64,000 nucleotides of DNA from Bog-159 sp035499555 (GCA_035499555.1 DATJYO010000071.1:148143-212142), one strand, 5' to 3'; positions 16,506-25,930 are shown, numbered from the stretch's first letter. Notes: generated from the letters alone by a model not told the origin. Numbers and translations are program-made.

Positions 16506-17603
16506 CTACGATTCTACCGTGGTTTTCTCAGCCGGGAGGACGTCGCTCTTGCGCGGCGGCCGTTCGTGTTTCTCGCCGCCGGCGGCGGCCACCGCATGCA
16601 TGCGCTCGTCGAACTTGCCGAAGATCATCTTACCCGCGGTGGTTTGCAGCACGCTGGTCACCGAAATGTCGATGGTCTTCGAGATCATCTTGCGGGCATT
16701 GTCCACCACCACCATGGTGCCGTCATCCAGGTAGGCCACCCCCTGGTTGTACTCTTTGCCCTCTTTCAGGATGAACACGCGCATGGTCTCGCCCGGAAGC
16801 ACGATCGGCTTCAGCGCGTTGGCCAGCTCGTTGATGTTCAACACCTGTACGCCGTGCAGTTGGGCCACCTTGTTCAGGTTGAAATCGTTGGTGATGATCT
16901 TCGAATCGTAGACCTTGGCCAGCTCGATCAGCTTCATGTCCACGTCGCGCACGTGCGGAAAATCGTCCTCCACGATCTGTACGTTGAGGTGCGCCATCTT
17001 CTGGATGCGCTGCAGGATGTCCAGACCGCGGCGGCCGCGGTTCCGCTTCATGGAATCGGCCGAGTCGGCAACCAGTTGCAGTTCGCGCAGTACGAACTGC
17101 GGGATCACCAGCACCCCGTCCAGGAAGCCGGTCTCGGCGATGTCCGCGATGCGGCCGTCGATGATCACGCTGGTATCCAGGATCTTGTGGGTCTTCTTGG
17201 ACACCTTTTCGCCGCCGAAGATCCCGCCCAGCGCCGACAGGTTCAGCATGTCGCCCTTTTTCGCGCCGACGATCAGGCCCACGTAGGTCATCCAAAGCAG
17301 CAGGCAGACTTGTATGAAGGGAATCAACTGGGAGCTGGAGCCACCTTCGGTGCGCGCCCAGTTCAACACCAGCGACATGAAGAAGGCGCCGATAATGCCC
17401 AGCACCGATCCTATGGCGGCGCCGATCAGCCGTTTCAGGCTGACGGCTTCAAGCCGGACTTCGAAGAAGATAATACAAAGGCCGAGCGCCAGTCCGGCCA
17501 AAGCCGCCCAAGGCGATGGAGCAGCTTGAAAAGGGTGCAGCAGGTATGCGCACGCGCTCAATACGAGCACGAATATGATTCGAACCACAGTTAAGTCGAG
17601 CAT
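16506..17603 (-). CDS. PIN/TRAM-domain membrane protein (YacL type)
   Basis: The 365-residue protein has about four hydrophobic helices in residues 1-130. A PIN nuclease-like domain follows (KILDTSVIIDGRIADI, then LVIPQFVLRELQ, RGRRGLDIL, DSKIITNDFNL) with the acidic residues expected of a metal site. The C-terminal part is a TRAM domain (VAYLDDGTMVVVDNA). The architecture matches Bacillus YacL, which is also encoded next to ispD. The cellular role of the family is poorly defined. Confidence 0.9.
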   Translation of the reverse strand: MLDLTVVRIIFVLVLSACAYLLHPFQAAPSPWAALAGLALGLCIIFFEVRLEAVSLKRLIGAAIGSVLGIIGAFFMSLVLNWARTEGGSSSQLIPFIQVCLLLWMTYVGLIVGAKKGDMLNLSALGGIFGGEKVSKKTHKILDTSVIIDGRIADIAETGFLDGVLVIPQFVLRELQLVADSADSMKRNRGRRGLDILQRIQKMAHLNVQIVEDDFPHVRDVDMKLIELAKVYDSKIITNDFNLNKVAQLHGVQVLNINELANALKPIVLPGETMRVFILKEGKEYNQGVAYLDDGTMVVVDNARKMISKTIDISVTSVLQTTAGKMIFGKFDERMHAVAAAGGEKHERPPRKSDVLPAEKTTVES

Positions 17604-17863
17604 GAAAACACCCCGTACCGGATGAGACCGGGAAGGCGAAGGAAATCATTGGGTCTTTCCGGCCCACATGCGAGCTACAAGGGCCGCGCCAAGAGTATAA
17701 CATTGAAAGTCGAATTTTGGGGGAGCCGATTTATATCCGAAAAGTTAGCGCCGGGACCGGCCATTCTTATCTCCGCCGGCTATGTTTTTTTGGCGGCCGG
17801 GGCCCTGCGTCCACCCCGCGTCCAGGCGCACGTGCATGTAGAATGTTCATCATGGGCTTCCAA

Positions 17864-18688
17864 ATGAATCGGCGCGGTTTTCTGGCGGCGGCGGGCCTGG
17901 CGGGCCTGGCCGCGCCGGGCGGCTCCGCGGCCGCGGAGGAATCCGCGGGCGGCTTCAAACTGGGCGTAGCCAGCTACTCGCTGCGGGAGTACAGCCGGGC
18001 GCTGGCCATCAAGTGCATCCAGGAGCTGCGTACGCCCTACGTGAGCGTCAAGGAGTTTCACCTGCCGTACCGCAGCAGCCCGGAAGAGCTGGAAAGCGGG
18101 CGAAAGGAGTTCGCGCGGGCGGGGTTGACCATCGTCAGCGGCGGCAACATCTCGTTCGCCAAGGACGACCCCGACGACGTCCGCCGGTATTTCGAATACG
18201 CCCGCATGTGCGGCATGCCCATGATGGTCTGCGCCCCCACCCACACCAACCTGCGCACCATCGAGAAGTTCGTCCGGGAATACAACATCCGCATCGCGAT
18301 CCACAACCACGGGCCGGAAGACAGGCAATTTCCCACGCCGCAGTCCGTGCTGGCGGTGGTGCGCGACATGGATCCGCGCTGCGGGCTGTGCATGGATGTG
18401 GGCCACTCGGCCCGCGCCGGCGCCAACGTGGTGGAATCCATCGCCGAGGCCGGCAGCCGCCTGTTCGACATGCACATCAAGGATCTGCGTACCTTCGAGC
18501 CGCACGCCGTACAGTGCGACGTGGGCGAGGGCATCATGCCGATTGTGGGCATTTTCCAGCAGTTGCACAAGATCGGCTATCAGGGCTGTGTGAATCTGGA
18601 ATATGAAATCAACGGTGACAATCCGCTGCCCGGCATGCAGATTTCTTTCAGCTACATGCGCGGCGTCCTGGCGGGTTTGAAAGGCTGA
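17864..18688 (+). CDS. Sugar phosphate isomerase/epimerase-like protein with Tat signal
   Basis: The product has a twin-arginine-type leader (MNRRGFLAAAGLAGLAAPGG) and a xylose isomerase-like TIM barrel. The expected metal ligands are present: VKEFH, the IAIHNHGPED histidines, CMDVGHS, DMHIKD and NLEYE. Substrate is not evident. Two other in-frame ATGs (17843, 17852) lie a few codons upstream and none has a clear ribosome site; 17864 gives the cleanest signal peptide. The next gene follows after 14 bases. Confidence 0.85.
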   Translation: MNRRGFLAAAGLAGLAAPGGSAAAEESAGGFKLGVASYSLREYSRALAIKCIQELRTPYVSVKEFHLPYRSSPEELESGRKEFARAGLTIVSGGNISFAKDDPDDVRRYFEYARMCGMPMMVCAPTHTNLRTIEKFVREYNIRIAIHNHGPEDRQFPTPQSVLAVVRDMDPRCGLCMDVGHSARAGANVVESIAEAGSRLFDMHIKDLRTFEPHAVQCDVGEGIMPIVGIFQQLHKIGYQGCVNLEYEINGDNPLPGMQISFSYMRGVLAGLKG

Positions 18689-18702
18689 TCCTATTAATCC
18701 AT

Positions 18703-19101
18703 ATGGCGGAAATTCCGGTGGGAACGAAGCTCGAAAAGAAGCTGCTGGTGGATGACGAGGTAGCCATCAATTTCCTGGGATTGCCCGGCGCCCGGGTATT
18801 GGCGACGCCCTGGCTGATCGGCTGGATGGAGCGCACCTGCCGGGACGCGGTGCTGCCCCTCCTGGAGTCCGGACACGACACGGTCGGGACCCACGTGGAC
18901 GTTTACCACCTGGCCGCCACCCCCATGGGTATGACGGTCACCTTCACCGCCGAGGTGACCGGCGTGGAAGATCGGCGGGTGAACTTCAAAGTCGAAGCCT
19001 GGGACGAAAAGCAGAAGTGCGGCGAAGGGACGCACCAGCGGGCCATCGTCAACATCGCGCGGTTTGCCGCCAAGATGCAGGCCAAAATACAGGGCAGTTA
19101 G
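18703..19101 (+). CDS. FlK-type (fluoroacetyl-CoA thioesterase-like) hotdog protein
   Basis: The 132-residue protein aligns by eye with the FlK thioesterase family: VLATPWLIGWMERTC supplies the Thr and Glu, and VYHLAATPMGMTV supplies the His of the FlK catalytic triad. FlK itself hydrolyses fluoroacetyl-CoA. Most family members have unknown acyl-CoA substrates, and nothing nearby implies fluoroacetate metabolism. It probably shares a transcript with the epimerase-like gene. Confidence 0.85.
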   Translation: MAEIPVGTKLEKKLLVDDEVAINFLGLPGARVLATPWLIGWMERTCRDAVLPLLESGHDTVGTHVDVYHLAATPMGMTVTFTAEVTGVEDRRVNFKVEAWDEKQKCGEGTHQRAIVNIARFAAKMQAKIQGS

Positions 19102-21302
19102 CGCGGCAGCTCCGCTATCGGCCCGCGATCGCGTACCGGTTTGCCCGCGATCGCGTACTGGAGTGTTCGTTCCACCGAGGTCTTTCCCTGCGTGACGGTG
19201 ATCCTTACCTCATAGCTGCCGGGTTTATTGGACCCGGCGATGACCTTGGGTATGGACCCGGATGCATCCGCGGGCGGCAGGGTGACTTTGCGCGATGCCA
19301 GCGGGCGGCCGTTCCGCAGGAACCGCACGCGCATTTCGGTCCGGGCAGAATTGTCCTTCTCCGGGTACACCACGAAATACACGAACGGGAATCCGCCGGC
19401 GTAAAGGTTGGTGGTCACAAACGGAAGCACGCGCTTGTTCGGAAACTCGAAAGGATCGCCGGGGTCCAGGGGACGTTTCAAATCCTCCATGCGCCGCACC
19501 AGGGTAAGATCGCTGAGGCCGAGTCCGGCCTGTTCGCGGTTGTCGATCCGCGTTACGGCGGTCGCCGCGTGGTTGCTTTCCTGGTCCACCACGGCCGCCT
19601 CCACCGTGTACCGGCCCGGCGGCAGGTTGACCGCGTGCTCGTAGGTCATGGTTTCCACCTGCACCGCCGCCAGCCGATCGTCGGCGACTTCGGAGGGCAC
19701 ATCCTTACTCACCCGGTCTACGATCTGCCCCTGCGCATTCTTCACCAGCGCCAACAGGGACGCATGCAGCCGGTGGCTCTTGAGGTCCGGCTCCGCCGTG
19801 GCCGTCAGGTTGGAGATGGGCATTTCGAAGGCTATGGCGTACTGCGCCGAGTTGCCGGTATCGCGAAAACGATAGGCCCGCAGCAGGAAGTCGAAGGCCT
19901 GCGGGCGGGGCTGCGTGTCCAGGGCTTTCAGCGCCGCCATCTCGTCGGGTGTCACGGGACCTTCGCCGGTCTCCGGGACCGCGAAGTAGCCGTCGCGGGT
20001 CTGCACCCTGAGACCGGGCCGGTCGAGTTTTACTTCGATCTTCCGGAAATGGCCGTCGTAGTTGTTGGAAGCGGGCGGGTAGGCGATCTCGTAATGCGTA
20101 TCCACATCCTCCATCACGTGGGCCATGAGCTTCTCGGTGTTATTGGTGTTGGCGATCAGGAAGCCGCCAGTGCGTTCGGCCAGCTCGCGCAACGCTTCCT
20201 GCCCGTTGGCGCTCGACACTCCGAATTTCACGATGTCGTCCTCGTGCGCCATCTCCATCAGTTGCGCCGTGCCCGAGGGCGGCGGGCCGAACTGCGGCGC
20301 GTTGAGCTGCGCGCTCTGGCCCGAGGTCCGCTGGCCCCGGCTCAGGCTCGCGGCGTAATTGAGCATTGCCCCCGCCGAGGCCATGGGATCCACGTCGTCC
20401 CGCAGCCCATTCACATCCAGCGCAAAAAAGCTCACGCCGCCGCGATTCGCGTCCTTCACCAGCAGGTCCCAGTATTCCAGCAGGTCCGGCGGCCGCGTGA
20501 TCCCCGGGCTTATCAGCAAAACTGTCTTCTGGAAAGGCAGGGGAGTCATCTGCTTCACTAGACCGCGTAGCGCCGCGATCTCCCGCAAGCCGGACATGAT
20601 GGCTACCCCGATGTCGCCGCGGGTGCCCATCGGATTGGCCGCGCTGGATCCGTCCGCCGTCCCGTCCGAGCTGCTACCGTTCGGCGTGATACTGCCGATG
20701 GTGCTCATGCTCAACCCATTCAGCATGGCCGCCGATCCCAGGTTCATCGCCGGCAGTTGATTCGTGGACGCCAGTTGCACCGCGCGCAGCAGGTTCTCCC
20801 GGTTATTGGAAAACGGAAACACCGGCCGTAATCCGCTCGAATCCATGCTGAACACGCCGATGAAGGTGTTGGGGCGCAGTTCGTTGTTGACGAACTGCAG
20901 CGCGGATTCGAAGGCCTGGGCGCGCGTGTCCGCGTTCAGATCGCTCAGGACCAGGCAGACTATATTGACCGTGCGCAGCGGATTCACGGCCGGCCGTTCC
21001 GCCTTCCGCGCCATGGCCGGCGAGGTGGGGGCGCGCAGCGACTCGGCCTGTTTCAGATCTTCGGCGCGCACCTCGCTGCCGGCCACCAGCCGGAAGGAAC
21101 TCACGGCCTGGCGTACACCGTCCTCGTAGACCGAGACATCGCCCGGCTTCAGATTCTTGATCAGCCTGCCGTGTGCGTCCCGTACTACCACATCCAGCAG
21201 GACCTCATTGGAGGAACTCCGGATCACGACATCCGGCGCGCCGGTTTGGGCGCTCGCCGCGCCCGCCAGCGTGGCAACCGCGATCAGAAAATGCCAGCGC
21301 AT
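19098..21302 (-). CDS. Exported VWFA-domain protein of the acidobacterial type
   Basis: The 734-residue protein begins with a Sec-like signal (MRWHFLIAVATLAGAASAQ). Next comes a short beta domain typical of these proteins (VVRDAHGRLIKNLKPGDVSVYEDG) and a von Willebrand A-like domain (residues about 110-330: VNIVCLVLSDLNADT, KTVLLISPGI). A C-terminal region of beta-sandwich character follows. The N-terminal pattern is the one recognised as the VWFA-related acidobacterial family (TIGR03436 by recall). Function is unknown; extracellular adhesion is a guess. The open frame continues upstream to 21350, but the signal peptide fixes the start. Confidence 0.85.
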   Translation of the reverse strand: MRWHFLIAVATLAGAASAQTGAPDVVIRSSSNEVLLDVVVRDAHGRLIKNLKPGDVSVYEDGVRQAVSSFRLVAGSEVRAEDLKQAESLRAPTSPAMARKAERPAVNPLRTVNIVCLVLSDLNADTRAQAFESALQFVNNELRPNTFIGVFSMDSSGLRPVFPFSNNRENLLRAVQLASTNQLPAMNLGSAAMLNGLSMSTIGSITPNGSSSDGTADGSSAANPMGTRGDIGVAIMSGLREIAALRGLVKQMTPLPFQKTVLLISPGITRPPDLLEYWDLLVKDANRGGVSFFALDVNGLRDDVDPMASAGAMLNYAASLSRGQRTSGQSAQLNAPQFGPPPSGTAQLMEMAHEDDIVKFGVSSANGQEALRELAERTGGFLIANTNNTEKLMAHVMEDVDTHYEIAYPPASNNYDGHFRKIEVKLDRPGLRVQTRDGYFAVPETGEGPVTPDEMAALKALDTQPRPQAFDFLLRAYRFRDTGNSAQYAIAFEMPISNLTATAEPDLKSHRLHASLLALVKNAQGQIVDRVSKDVPSEVADDRLAAVQVETMTYEHAVNLPPGRYTVEAAVVDQESNHAATAVTRIDNREQAGLGLSDLTLVRRMEDLKRPLDPGDPFEFPNKRVLPFVTTNLYAGGFPFVYFVVYPEKDNSARTEMRVRFLRNGRPLASRKVTLPPADASGSIPKVIAGSNKPGSYEVRITVTQGKTSVERTLQYAIAGKPVRDRGPIAELPR

Positions 21303-21446
21303 GACACTCAATGAGACGTTAACACCCCTGAAGTCAGGTACAAAGCCCACCGGCCTAGTACCCTCTCCGCCGCCCGAATGCGGTCCCGGCGCTTCTAAAA
21401 TGTTACGCTGGAACCCATCTGCCGTACTCAGAAGATACCAAAATCA

Positions 21447-22211
21447 ATGCCGGATTCAGCGATCATCAAGCTCTCTCGTTGTTTTGCGCTCGCCACGTTG
21501 GGCGTCCCCCTGCTGCTCGGGCAGCAGAACGTTACGGTGCCCGAACACGAGATTGGGCAGCCGTACGTGGGCAGGTTCGTGCTCTATTCCGGGTTCATGT
21601 TCCTGAACAGCCCGGCGATCAGTCTTTTCGAACCCGGCGTCCACATCCAGGCCGGTATGCGCTGGTCGCGGCACGTCAGCTTGGGATTCGACTATAGCCG
21701 GGGCTCGGGCGACACGACCATCGGGCTCAATCAGGCCACCACCGCGATCCAGAACAAGTTCGGCCCCCTGATACCGTACTTGCAGCAACAGATTCCCGGT
21801 TTTGTGGCGGCCCTGCCGTTCAATTCGGTGACGCAGACCTTCACCATGGGTCCGGAGTTCCCTTATCGGCGTTTCAAGCGTTTCACCCCGTATATCCGGC
21901 CCTCTGCCGGGATCATCAATGAAGTGGCCACCTCCACCACCACCGACTATCTTTTGAAGCACATCGTGGCCAGCATCGCGCCTTCGGGCAAGGAAGAGGA
22001 GTGGACCGCCTTCTACGGATTCGGCGGCGGCGTGGCGATAAACGTGACCAAACACTTCAGCCTGATTGTGCAAGCCGACTTCGTGCATGATCATCTTTTC
22101 CCGGATCTCCTGCAGAATGGCCGCAACACCATCCGCTTCTCGATGGGTCCCGGCTTCCAGTTCGGTCATAACGTGACACGGGATTGGGGCATTCCGGGCC
22201 ACTGGCAGTAG
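21447..22211 (+). CDS. Probable outer-membrane beta-barrel protein
   Basis: The 254-residue product has an N-terminal signal-like stretch (CFALATLGVPLLLG). Alternating hydrophobic and polar segments follow (HIQAGMRWSRHVSLGFDYSRG, KRFTPYIRPSAGII, WTAFYGFGGGVAINVTKHF, TIRFSMGPGFQFG), as in small outer-membrane barrels. No specific family is recognised. It is divergent from the VWFA gene across about 145 bases. Confidence 0.65.
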   Translation: MPDSAIIKLSRCFALATLGVPLLLGQQNVTVPEHEIGQPYVGRFVLYSGFMFLNSPAISLFEPGVHIQAGMRWSRHVSLGFDYSRGSGDTTIGLNQATTAIQNKFGPLIPYLQQQIPGFVAALPFNSVTQTFTMGPEFPYRRFKRFTPYIRPSAGIINEVATSTTTDYLLKHIVASIAPSGKEEEWTAFYGFGGGVAINVTKHFSLIVQADFVHDHLFPDLLQNGRNTIRFSMGPGFQFGHNVTRDWGIPGHWQ

Positions 22212-22222
22212 CCGCGCGGCAA

Positions 22223-22328
22223 TACTTGAACCGCCATGCTCTGCACGAACTGGTGAACCGGCTTCCGGAAAACGAGTTGTGAGCGGCACAACGGTATCTC
22301 GAGTATCCGGCGGCCGGCCCGGCGTACC
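22223..22328 (+). pseudogene. Antitoxin remnant (broken)
   Basis: Read from 22223 the frame gives YLNRHALHELVNRLPENEL, a stop at 22280-22282, then AAQRYLEYPAAGPAYRAA. Ignoring the stop, this is the ALHELVdRLPenEL-AAqRyLEYl pattern of small antitoxins commonly encoded next to RelE/ParE toxins. No start codon exists upstream because the frame runs back into the preceding gene's stop region, so the N-terminus is lost too. Confidence 0.55.
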
Positions 22329-22462
22329 GTGCCGCGCGTGCTGACTCCATATGCCGGCACCGCAGAGGGCGATCCGAAGGCGCTGACCGGCCGTTGGGAA
22401 GGCGGCTTTCGGTTTGCGCGTCGGGGGACTATCGAGCGATCTTCTCCGGCGTTTACCGCTGA
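22329..22462 (+). pseudogene. RelE/ParE-family toxin remnant (frameshifted)
   Basis: One frame reads PRVLTPYAGTAEGDPKALTG and RWEGGFR. After two apparent single-base insertions (one T, one G, near 22412-22427) the reading becomes LRVGDYRAIFSGVY. Together these match the core of RelE/ParE mRNA-interferase toxins: L..Y...GegDvKaLtGrWeGyfRLRVGDYRvIf. The toxin N-terminus and C-terminal strand are missing. It directly follows the antitoxin remnant, as in an intact module. Confidence 0.65.
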
Positions 22463-22558
22463 GATCCCGCGCACACGCTCACTCCCGCTACACTGGTACC
22501 TGAACCCCCGTCAGACTTTTTCCCGCTGGCGGGCGTCATTCCTCATGGAGCCGGAGCT

Positions 22559-23125
22559 TTGATCTTTCGGGCGGTCGAGGATGCCGACCTGATTCGTAAG
22601 GCGTGCCGGGGGGATGTGGAGGCCTACAACCTGCTCATCTCCCGATGGGAGAGGCGCGTCTACAATTACCTGCTGCGCATCGTGGCCAACCGGGAAGACG
22701 CTCTGGACTTGAGTCAGGATGTTTTCTTGAAGGCTTACCAGAATCTCCGCAAGCTGGACGATCCCGCCCGGTTCGCGCCGTGGCTGTACCGTATTGCGCA
22801 CAACGAAGCCTACTCGTTGTTCCGCAAGCGGCGGCCCGAAGGGGAAACCGAAGAACTCCAGCCGGAGAGCATGGAAGGCGCCGTCACGCTCGGCGGCAAC
22901 GCGGTCTTTCCCGTCGAAATGACCCTGGCCGTCTCCGGCGCGCTCGGCAAGCTCACCGCCGATCAGCGCGAAACGGTGGTCCTCAAGATCTACCAGGGTT
23001 TCAAGTTCGAAGAGATCGCCGAGATCGTCTCGGCCCCGGTTTCCACCGTGAAATCGCGGCTGTACACGGCCCTGGAGCTGCTGAAAACCGAACTGGCTCC
23101 GGTGAAAGCACGAGGTGTAATATGA
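22559..23125 (+). CDS. ECF RNA polymerase sigma factor at the head of the pseudopilus operon
   Basis: The 188-residue protein has region 2 (residues about 18-90: YNLLISRWERRVYNYLLRIV, DALDLSQDVFLKAY, FAPWLYRIAHNEAYSLFRK) and region 4 (about 130-180: LGKLTADQRETVVLKIYQGF, EIAEIVSAPVSTVKSRL). The start is TTG at 22559, with GGAG about six bases upstream. It overlaps the anti-sigma gene by four bases (ATGA). The gene order suggests it controls expression of the downstream gsp genes, or at least is co-expressed with them. Confidence 0.93.
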   Translation: MIFRAVEDADLIRKACRGDVEAYNLLISRWERRVYNYLLRIVANREDALDLSQDVFLKAYQNLRKLDDPARFAPWLYRIAHNEAYSLFRKRRPEGETEELQPESMEGAVTLGGNAVFPVEMTLAVSGALGKLTADQRETVVLKIYQGFKFEEIAEIVSAPVSTVKSRLYTALELLKTELAPVKARGVI

Positions 23126-23709
23126 GTTGCTCGCCATTCGATCTGCGGGACTATTTCTTTAAGGAGCTGAACGAAAACGAGCGCCGGCTGACGGAAGTTC
23201 ACGTCCGGACCTGCGCCGCCTGCCGGGAAGAACTCGAACGCCTGCGCGGCACGGAGGCGGCCCTCCTGTCGCTGCGCGACGAAGAGATCCCGCAGCGCAT
23301 CGGGTTTGTCTCCGATCCGGTGTTTCAACCCTCGGCGCTGAGCCGCGGCTGGAATGCATTCTGGGGATCGGCGGCGCGCCTGGGTTTCGCCTCGGCCGCC
23401 ATGCTCTCCATCGCCCTGGTGGTCTTCGCGCTGACGCGTCCCGCGCCCCAGGCCAACGCGCCCACGCCCGGCCTCGAGCGGGCCGCCCTGGAGGCCAACT
23501 TCTCCCGGCAGTTGAGCGATGCGGTCGCCAAAGCGGTGGCCGCCAGCGAAGCCAGGACACAGGCGTTGCTCTCGGCATCCGAGAAGCAGCATGAGCTGGA
23601 TATCCAGGCCATGCAGGTGCGCTTCGATCAGTACGTCGAGGTGGAGCGGAAACATCGTAACGCCCTGATCCTGGCCAGCGCCGGCGATCCGTCCAAGGAC
23701 GCGCGATGA
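23122..23709 (+). CDS. Anti-sigma factor with zinc-finger-like N-terminus
   Basis: The 195-residue protein has a cytoplasmic N-terminal segment with the anti-sigma zinc-finger pattern (VHVRTCAACREELERLR: H-x3-C-x2-C). A single membrane helix follows at about residues 88-108 (LGFASAAMLSIALVVFALT), then a coiled-coil-like exterior part rich in Ala, Glu and Gln. It should hold the upstream sigma factor at the membrane until a signal releases it. It overlaps neighbours on both sides by four bases. Confidence 0.88.
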   Translation: MSCSPFDLRDYFFKELNENERRLTEVHVRTCAACREELERLRGTEAALLSLRDEEIPQRIGFVSDPVFQPSALSRGWNAFWGSAARLGFASAAMLSIALVVFALTRPAPQANAPTPGLERAALEANFSRQLSDAVAKAVAASEARTQALLSASEKQHELDIQAMQVRFDQYVEVERKHRNALILASAGDPSKDAR

Positions 23710-24227
23710 ACGTCCTGTCGATTTTTCTGGCGCTGTTTTTCGCGGGGCAGGGCGCTCCGGCGCACAGCCGGATTACGCGCACCGCCCTGGCCGCCGTGGA
23801 ACGGGATTTTGACGGCCGCCTAACCCGCGCCAATACGCCGGATTCCTTCGATCTGCTGGGCCCCACGCGCGGTGTTTACCTGGAGGGTTACGGGGCGGTG
23901 TTCAGCGCCGAGGTCAACCTGGTGGTCACCCCCAACCTGAGCCCCTTTCACCAGCGGTTCACCAAACCCGAGATCGCCCGCTGGCACGACCGCAAACTGC
24001 AGCGCCTGCCGGTGCTCAAGCAAAACATGCGAGCCATGCTGATCGCCTCCGCCGCCTCACTCGAAAACCTGCCGCCCAGCGAACAGGTGGTGGTGGCGGT
24101 GACCTTGTTCCACTACTCCTGGGAGGAGACCAGCGGCATTCCGGCGCAGATCGTCATGCAAGCCGAACGGCAGCAGTTGCTGAGCAACGCGACGCGCGAG
24201 ACCGCCATCCGCGAGGTGGAGTTCTGA
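23706..24227 (+). CDS. Secreted protein of unknown function in the pseudopilus operon
   Basis: The 173-residue product has a short signal-like start (MNVLSIFLALFFAGQGAPA) and no recognised domain. It includes LLGPTRGVYLEGYGAVFSAEVNL and a C-terminal helix-rich part. Its ATGA overlap with the anti-sigma gene and the two-base gap to gspE place it inside the operon, so a role in envelope sensing or secretion is possible but inferred from position only. Confidence 0.75.
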   Translation: MNVLSIFLALFFAGQGAPAHSRITRTALAAVERDFDGRLTRANTPDSFDLLGPTRGVYLEGYGAVFSAEVNLVVTPNLSPFHQRFTKPEIARWHDRKLQRLPVLKQNMRAMLIASAASLENLPPSEQVVVAVTLFHYSWEETSGIPAQIVMQAERQQLLSNATRETAIREVEF

Positions 24228-24229
24228 AC

Positions 24230-25915
24230 ATGACCGCCGCGCCGGAAGCCGGCACGCAGTTCACGGAGCCCAGGGCCCAGCGCCTGGGTGAGGCGCTGAT
24301 CGCGCGCCGCCTGATCCAGCCCGAGGATCTCGAGAAAGCTCTGGAGCTGCAGCGGGAGCGCGGCGATAAGATCGGCAAGATTCTGGTCGACATGGGGTTC
24401 GTCGCGCTGCGGGATGTTTTGGCGGCGCTCTCGGAACAACTGGGCCTGCCGCTGGTCACGCTGGAGTCGCCGCCGCCGGCCGCGCCCGAGTTGGAAGGCC
24501 TTTCGCCGCGTTTCATGCGCCAGAGCCTGTTCGTGCCGTACGCCGTGCAGGACTCCACCCTGACGCTGGCCATGGCCGATCCTCTGGATTTCGAGACCAT
24601 CGCCGCGGTCGGCGCTTTTTCCGGGCTCAGGATCGAGGCCGTGCTGGCGGCCGAACAGGACGTCCGGGACGCTATCGACAAGCACTACGGCGAGTCCGCC
24701 GAGCAGAACCCGGAAGTCGAATTCGGCACCGCGGAAGACAAGGAAAACCTGGAGCACTTGCGGGACATGGCCAGCGAAGCGCCGGTCATCCGGCTGGTCA
24801 ACGCCATGATCGCGCAAGCCATCGAACACCGCGCCAGCGACATACACATCGAGCCGTTCGAGAAAGAGTTTCGCGTGCGCTTCCGCGTGGATGGCGTGCT
24901 GTTCAACCAGGAAGCCCCGCCGCGCGAGCTGAAGGCCGCCGTCATATCGCGCCTGAAGCTGATGGCCAAGCTGAATATCGCCGAGCGCCGCCTGCCGCAG
25001 GACGGGCGCATCAAGATCAAGATCCTGGGCCGCGAAGTGGACCTCCGCGTCTCCACCCTGCCCACGCTGTACGGCGAAAGCGTGGTCATGCGCCTGCTGG
25101 ACCGCTCCGCGGGCGATTTCTACGACCTGCGCCGTCTGGGTTTCGAGGATGCCATGCTGTCCCGGATGGAGCATTTCACCTCGCAGCCGCACGGCATCTT
25201 CCTGGTGACCGGGCCGACCGGCAGCGGCAAGTCCACGACGCTTTATTCGGCGCTCAAGCGCATCAACATTCCCGACAAGAAGATCATCACCATCGAAGAC
25301 CCGGTCGAATACCAGATGGACGGGATCAACCAGATCCACGTCAATCCTGCGATTGGCCTGACGTTCGCCTCGGGGCTGCGACATATCGTGCGCCAGGACC
25401 CGGACGTCATCATGGTGGGCGAGATCCGCGACCGGGAGACCGCCGATATCGCCATCCGCGCGGCGCTCACCGGCCACCTGGTTTTTTCTACCCTGCACAC
25501 CAACGATGCCCCCAGCGCCATCACCCGCCTGACCGATATGGGGGTAGAGAATTACCTGGTGACGTCTTCGCTGGTCGGGGTGCTGGCCCAACGGCTGGTG
25601 CGGCTCGTCTGCGAGCGGTGCCGCACGCCGGCCGCCAGCGTGATTTCGCCCGAAGGCGAGCGGCTGCAAAGCTTCAAGGGCGCCGGTTGCGACAACTGCA
25701 ACGGGTCGGGTTACGTGGGCCGCATGGGGATCTTCGAGATGATGGAGCTGAACGACGAGTTGCGCGCGCGCATCATGAAGAATGAAGATGCCGGCCAGCT
25801 CACCACCGCCGCCCGCCGCTACGGGATGCGCAGCCTGCGCGAGGACGGCTGGCGCAAGATCAAGCTGGGCGTCACCACGGTCGAGGAAGTTGTACGGGTC
25901 ACGCAGGACCTTTAG
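24230..25915 (+). CDS. gspE: Type II secretion/type IV pilus assembly ATPase GspE
   Basis: The 561-residue protein has an N-terminal MshEN/GspE-N domain (about residues 15-150) and the secretion ATPase core. The core shows Walker A (GPTGSGKST, about residue 330), the Asp box (ITIEDPVEYQ), Walker B (DVIMVGEIRD), a His box (TLHTND) and a zinc-binding CxxC pair (CERCRTPA, CDNCNGSG). It is the cytoplasmic motor that drives assembly of the pseudopilus. gspF follows after 15 bases. Confidence 0.95.
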   Translation: MTAAPEAGTQFTEPRAQRLGEALIARRLIQPEDLEKALELQRERGDKIGKILVDMGFVALRDVLAALSEQLGLPLVTLESPPPAAPELEGLSPRFMRQSLFVPYAVQDSTLTLAMADPLDFETIAAVGAFSGLRIEAVLAAEQDVRDAIDKHYGESAEQNPEVEFGTAEDKENLEHLRDMASEAPVIRLVNAMIAQAIEHRASDIHIEPFEKEFRVRFRVDGVLFNQEAPPRELKAAVISRLKLMAKLNIAERRLPQDGRIKIKILGREVDLRVSTLPTLYGESVVMRLLDRSAGDFYDLRRLGFEDAMLSRMEHFTSQPHGIFLVTGPTGSGKSTTLYSALKRINIPDKKIITIEDPVEYQMDGINQIHVNPAIGLTFASGLRHIVRQDPDVIMVGEIRDRETADIAIRAALTGHLVFSTLHTNDAPSAITRLTDMGVENYLVTSSLVGVLAQRLVRLVCERCRTPAASVISPEGERLQSFKGAGCDNCNGSGYVGRMGIFEMMELNDELRARIMKNEDAGQLTTAARRYGMRSLREDGWRKIKLGVTTVEEVVRVTQDL

Positions 25916-25930
25916 CGCGGTCGCTTTTCA

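Larger units (their letters stand above)
22212..22558. other. Interval holding a decayed toxin-antitoxin locus
   Basis: This stretch between the outer-membrane protein and the sigma factor has no intact gene. Its middle part, 22223-22462, keeps recognisable antitoxin and RelE-type toxin segments broken by a stop and frameshifts, listed separately. The last 90 bases hold the upstream region of the sigma factor. Confidence 0.6.
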
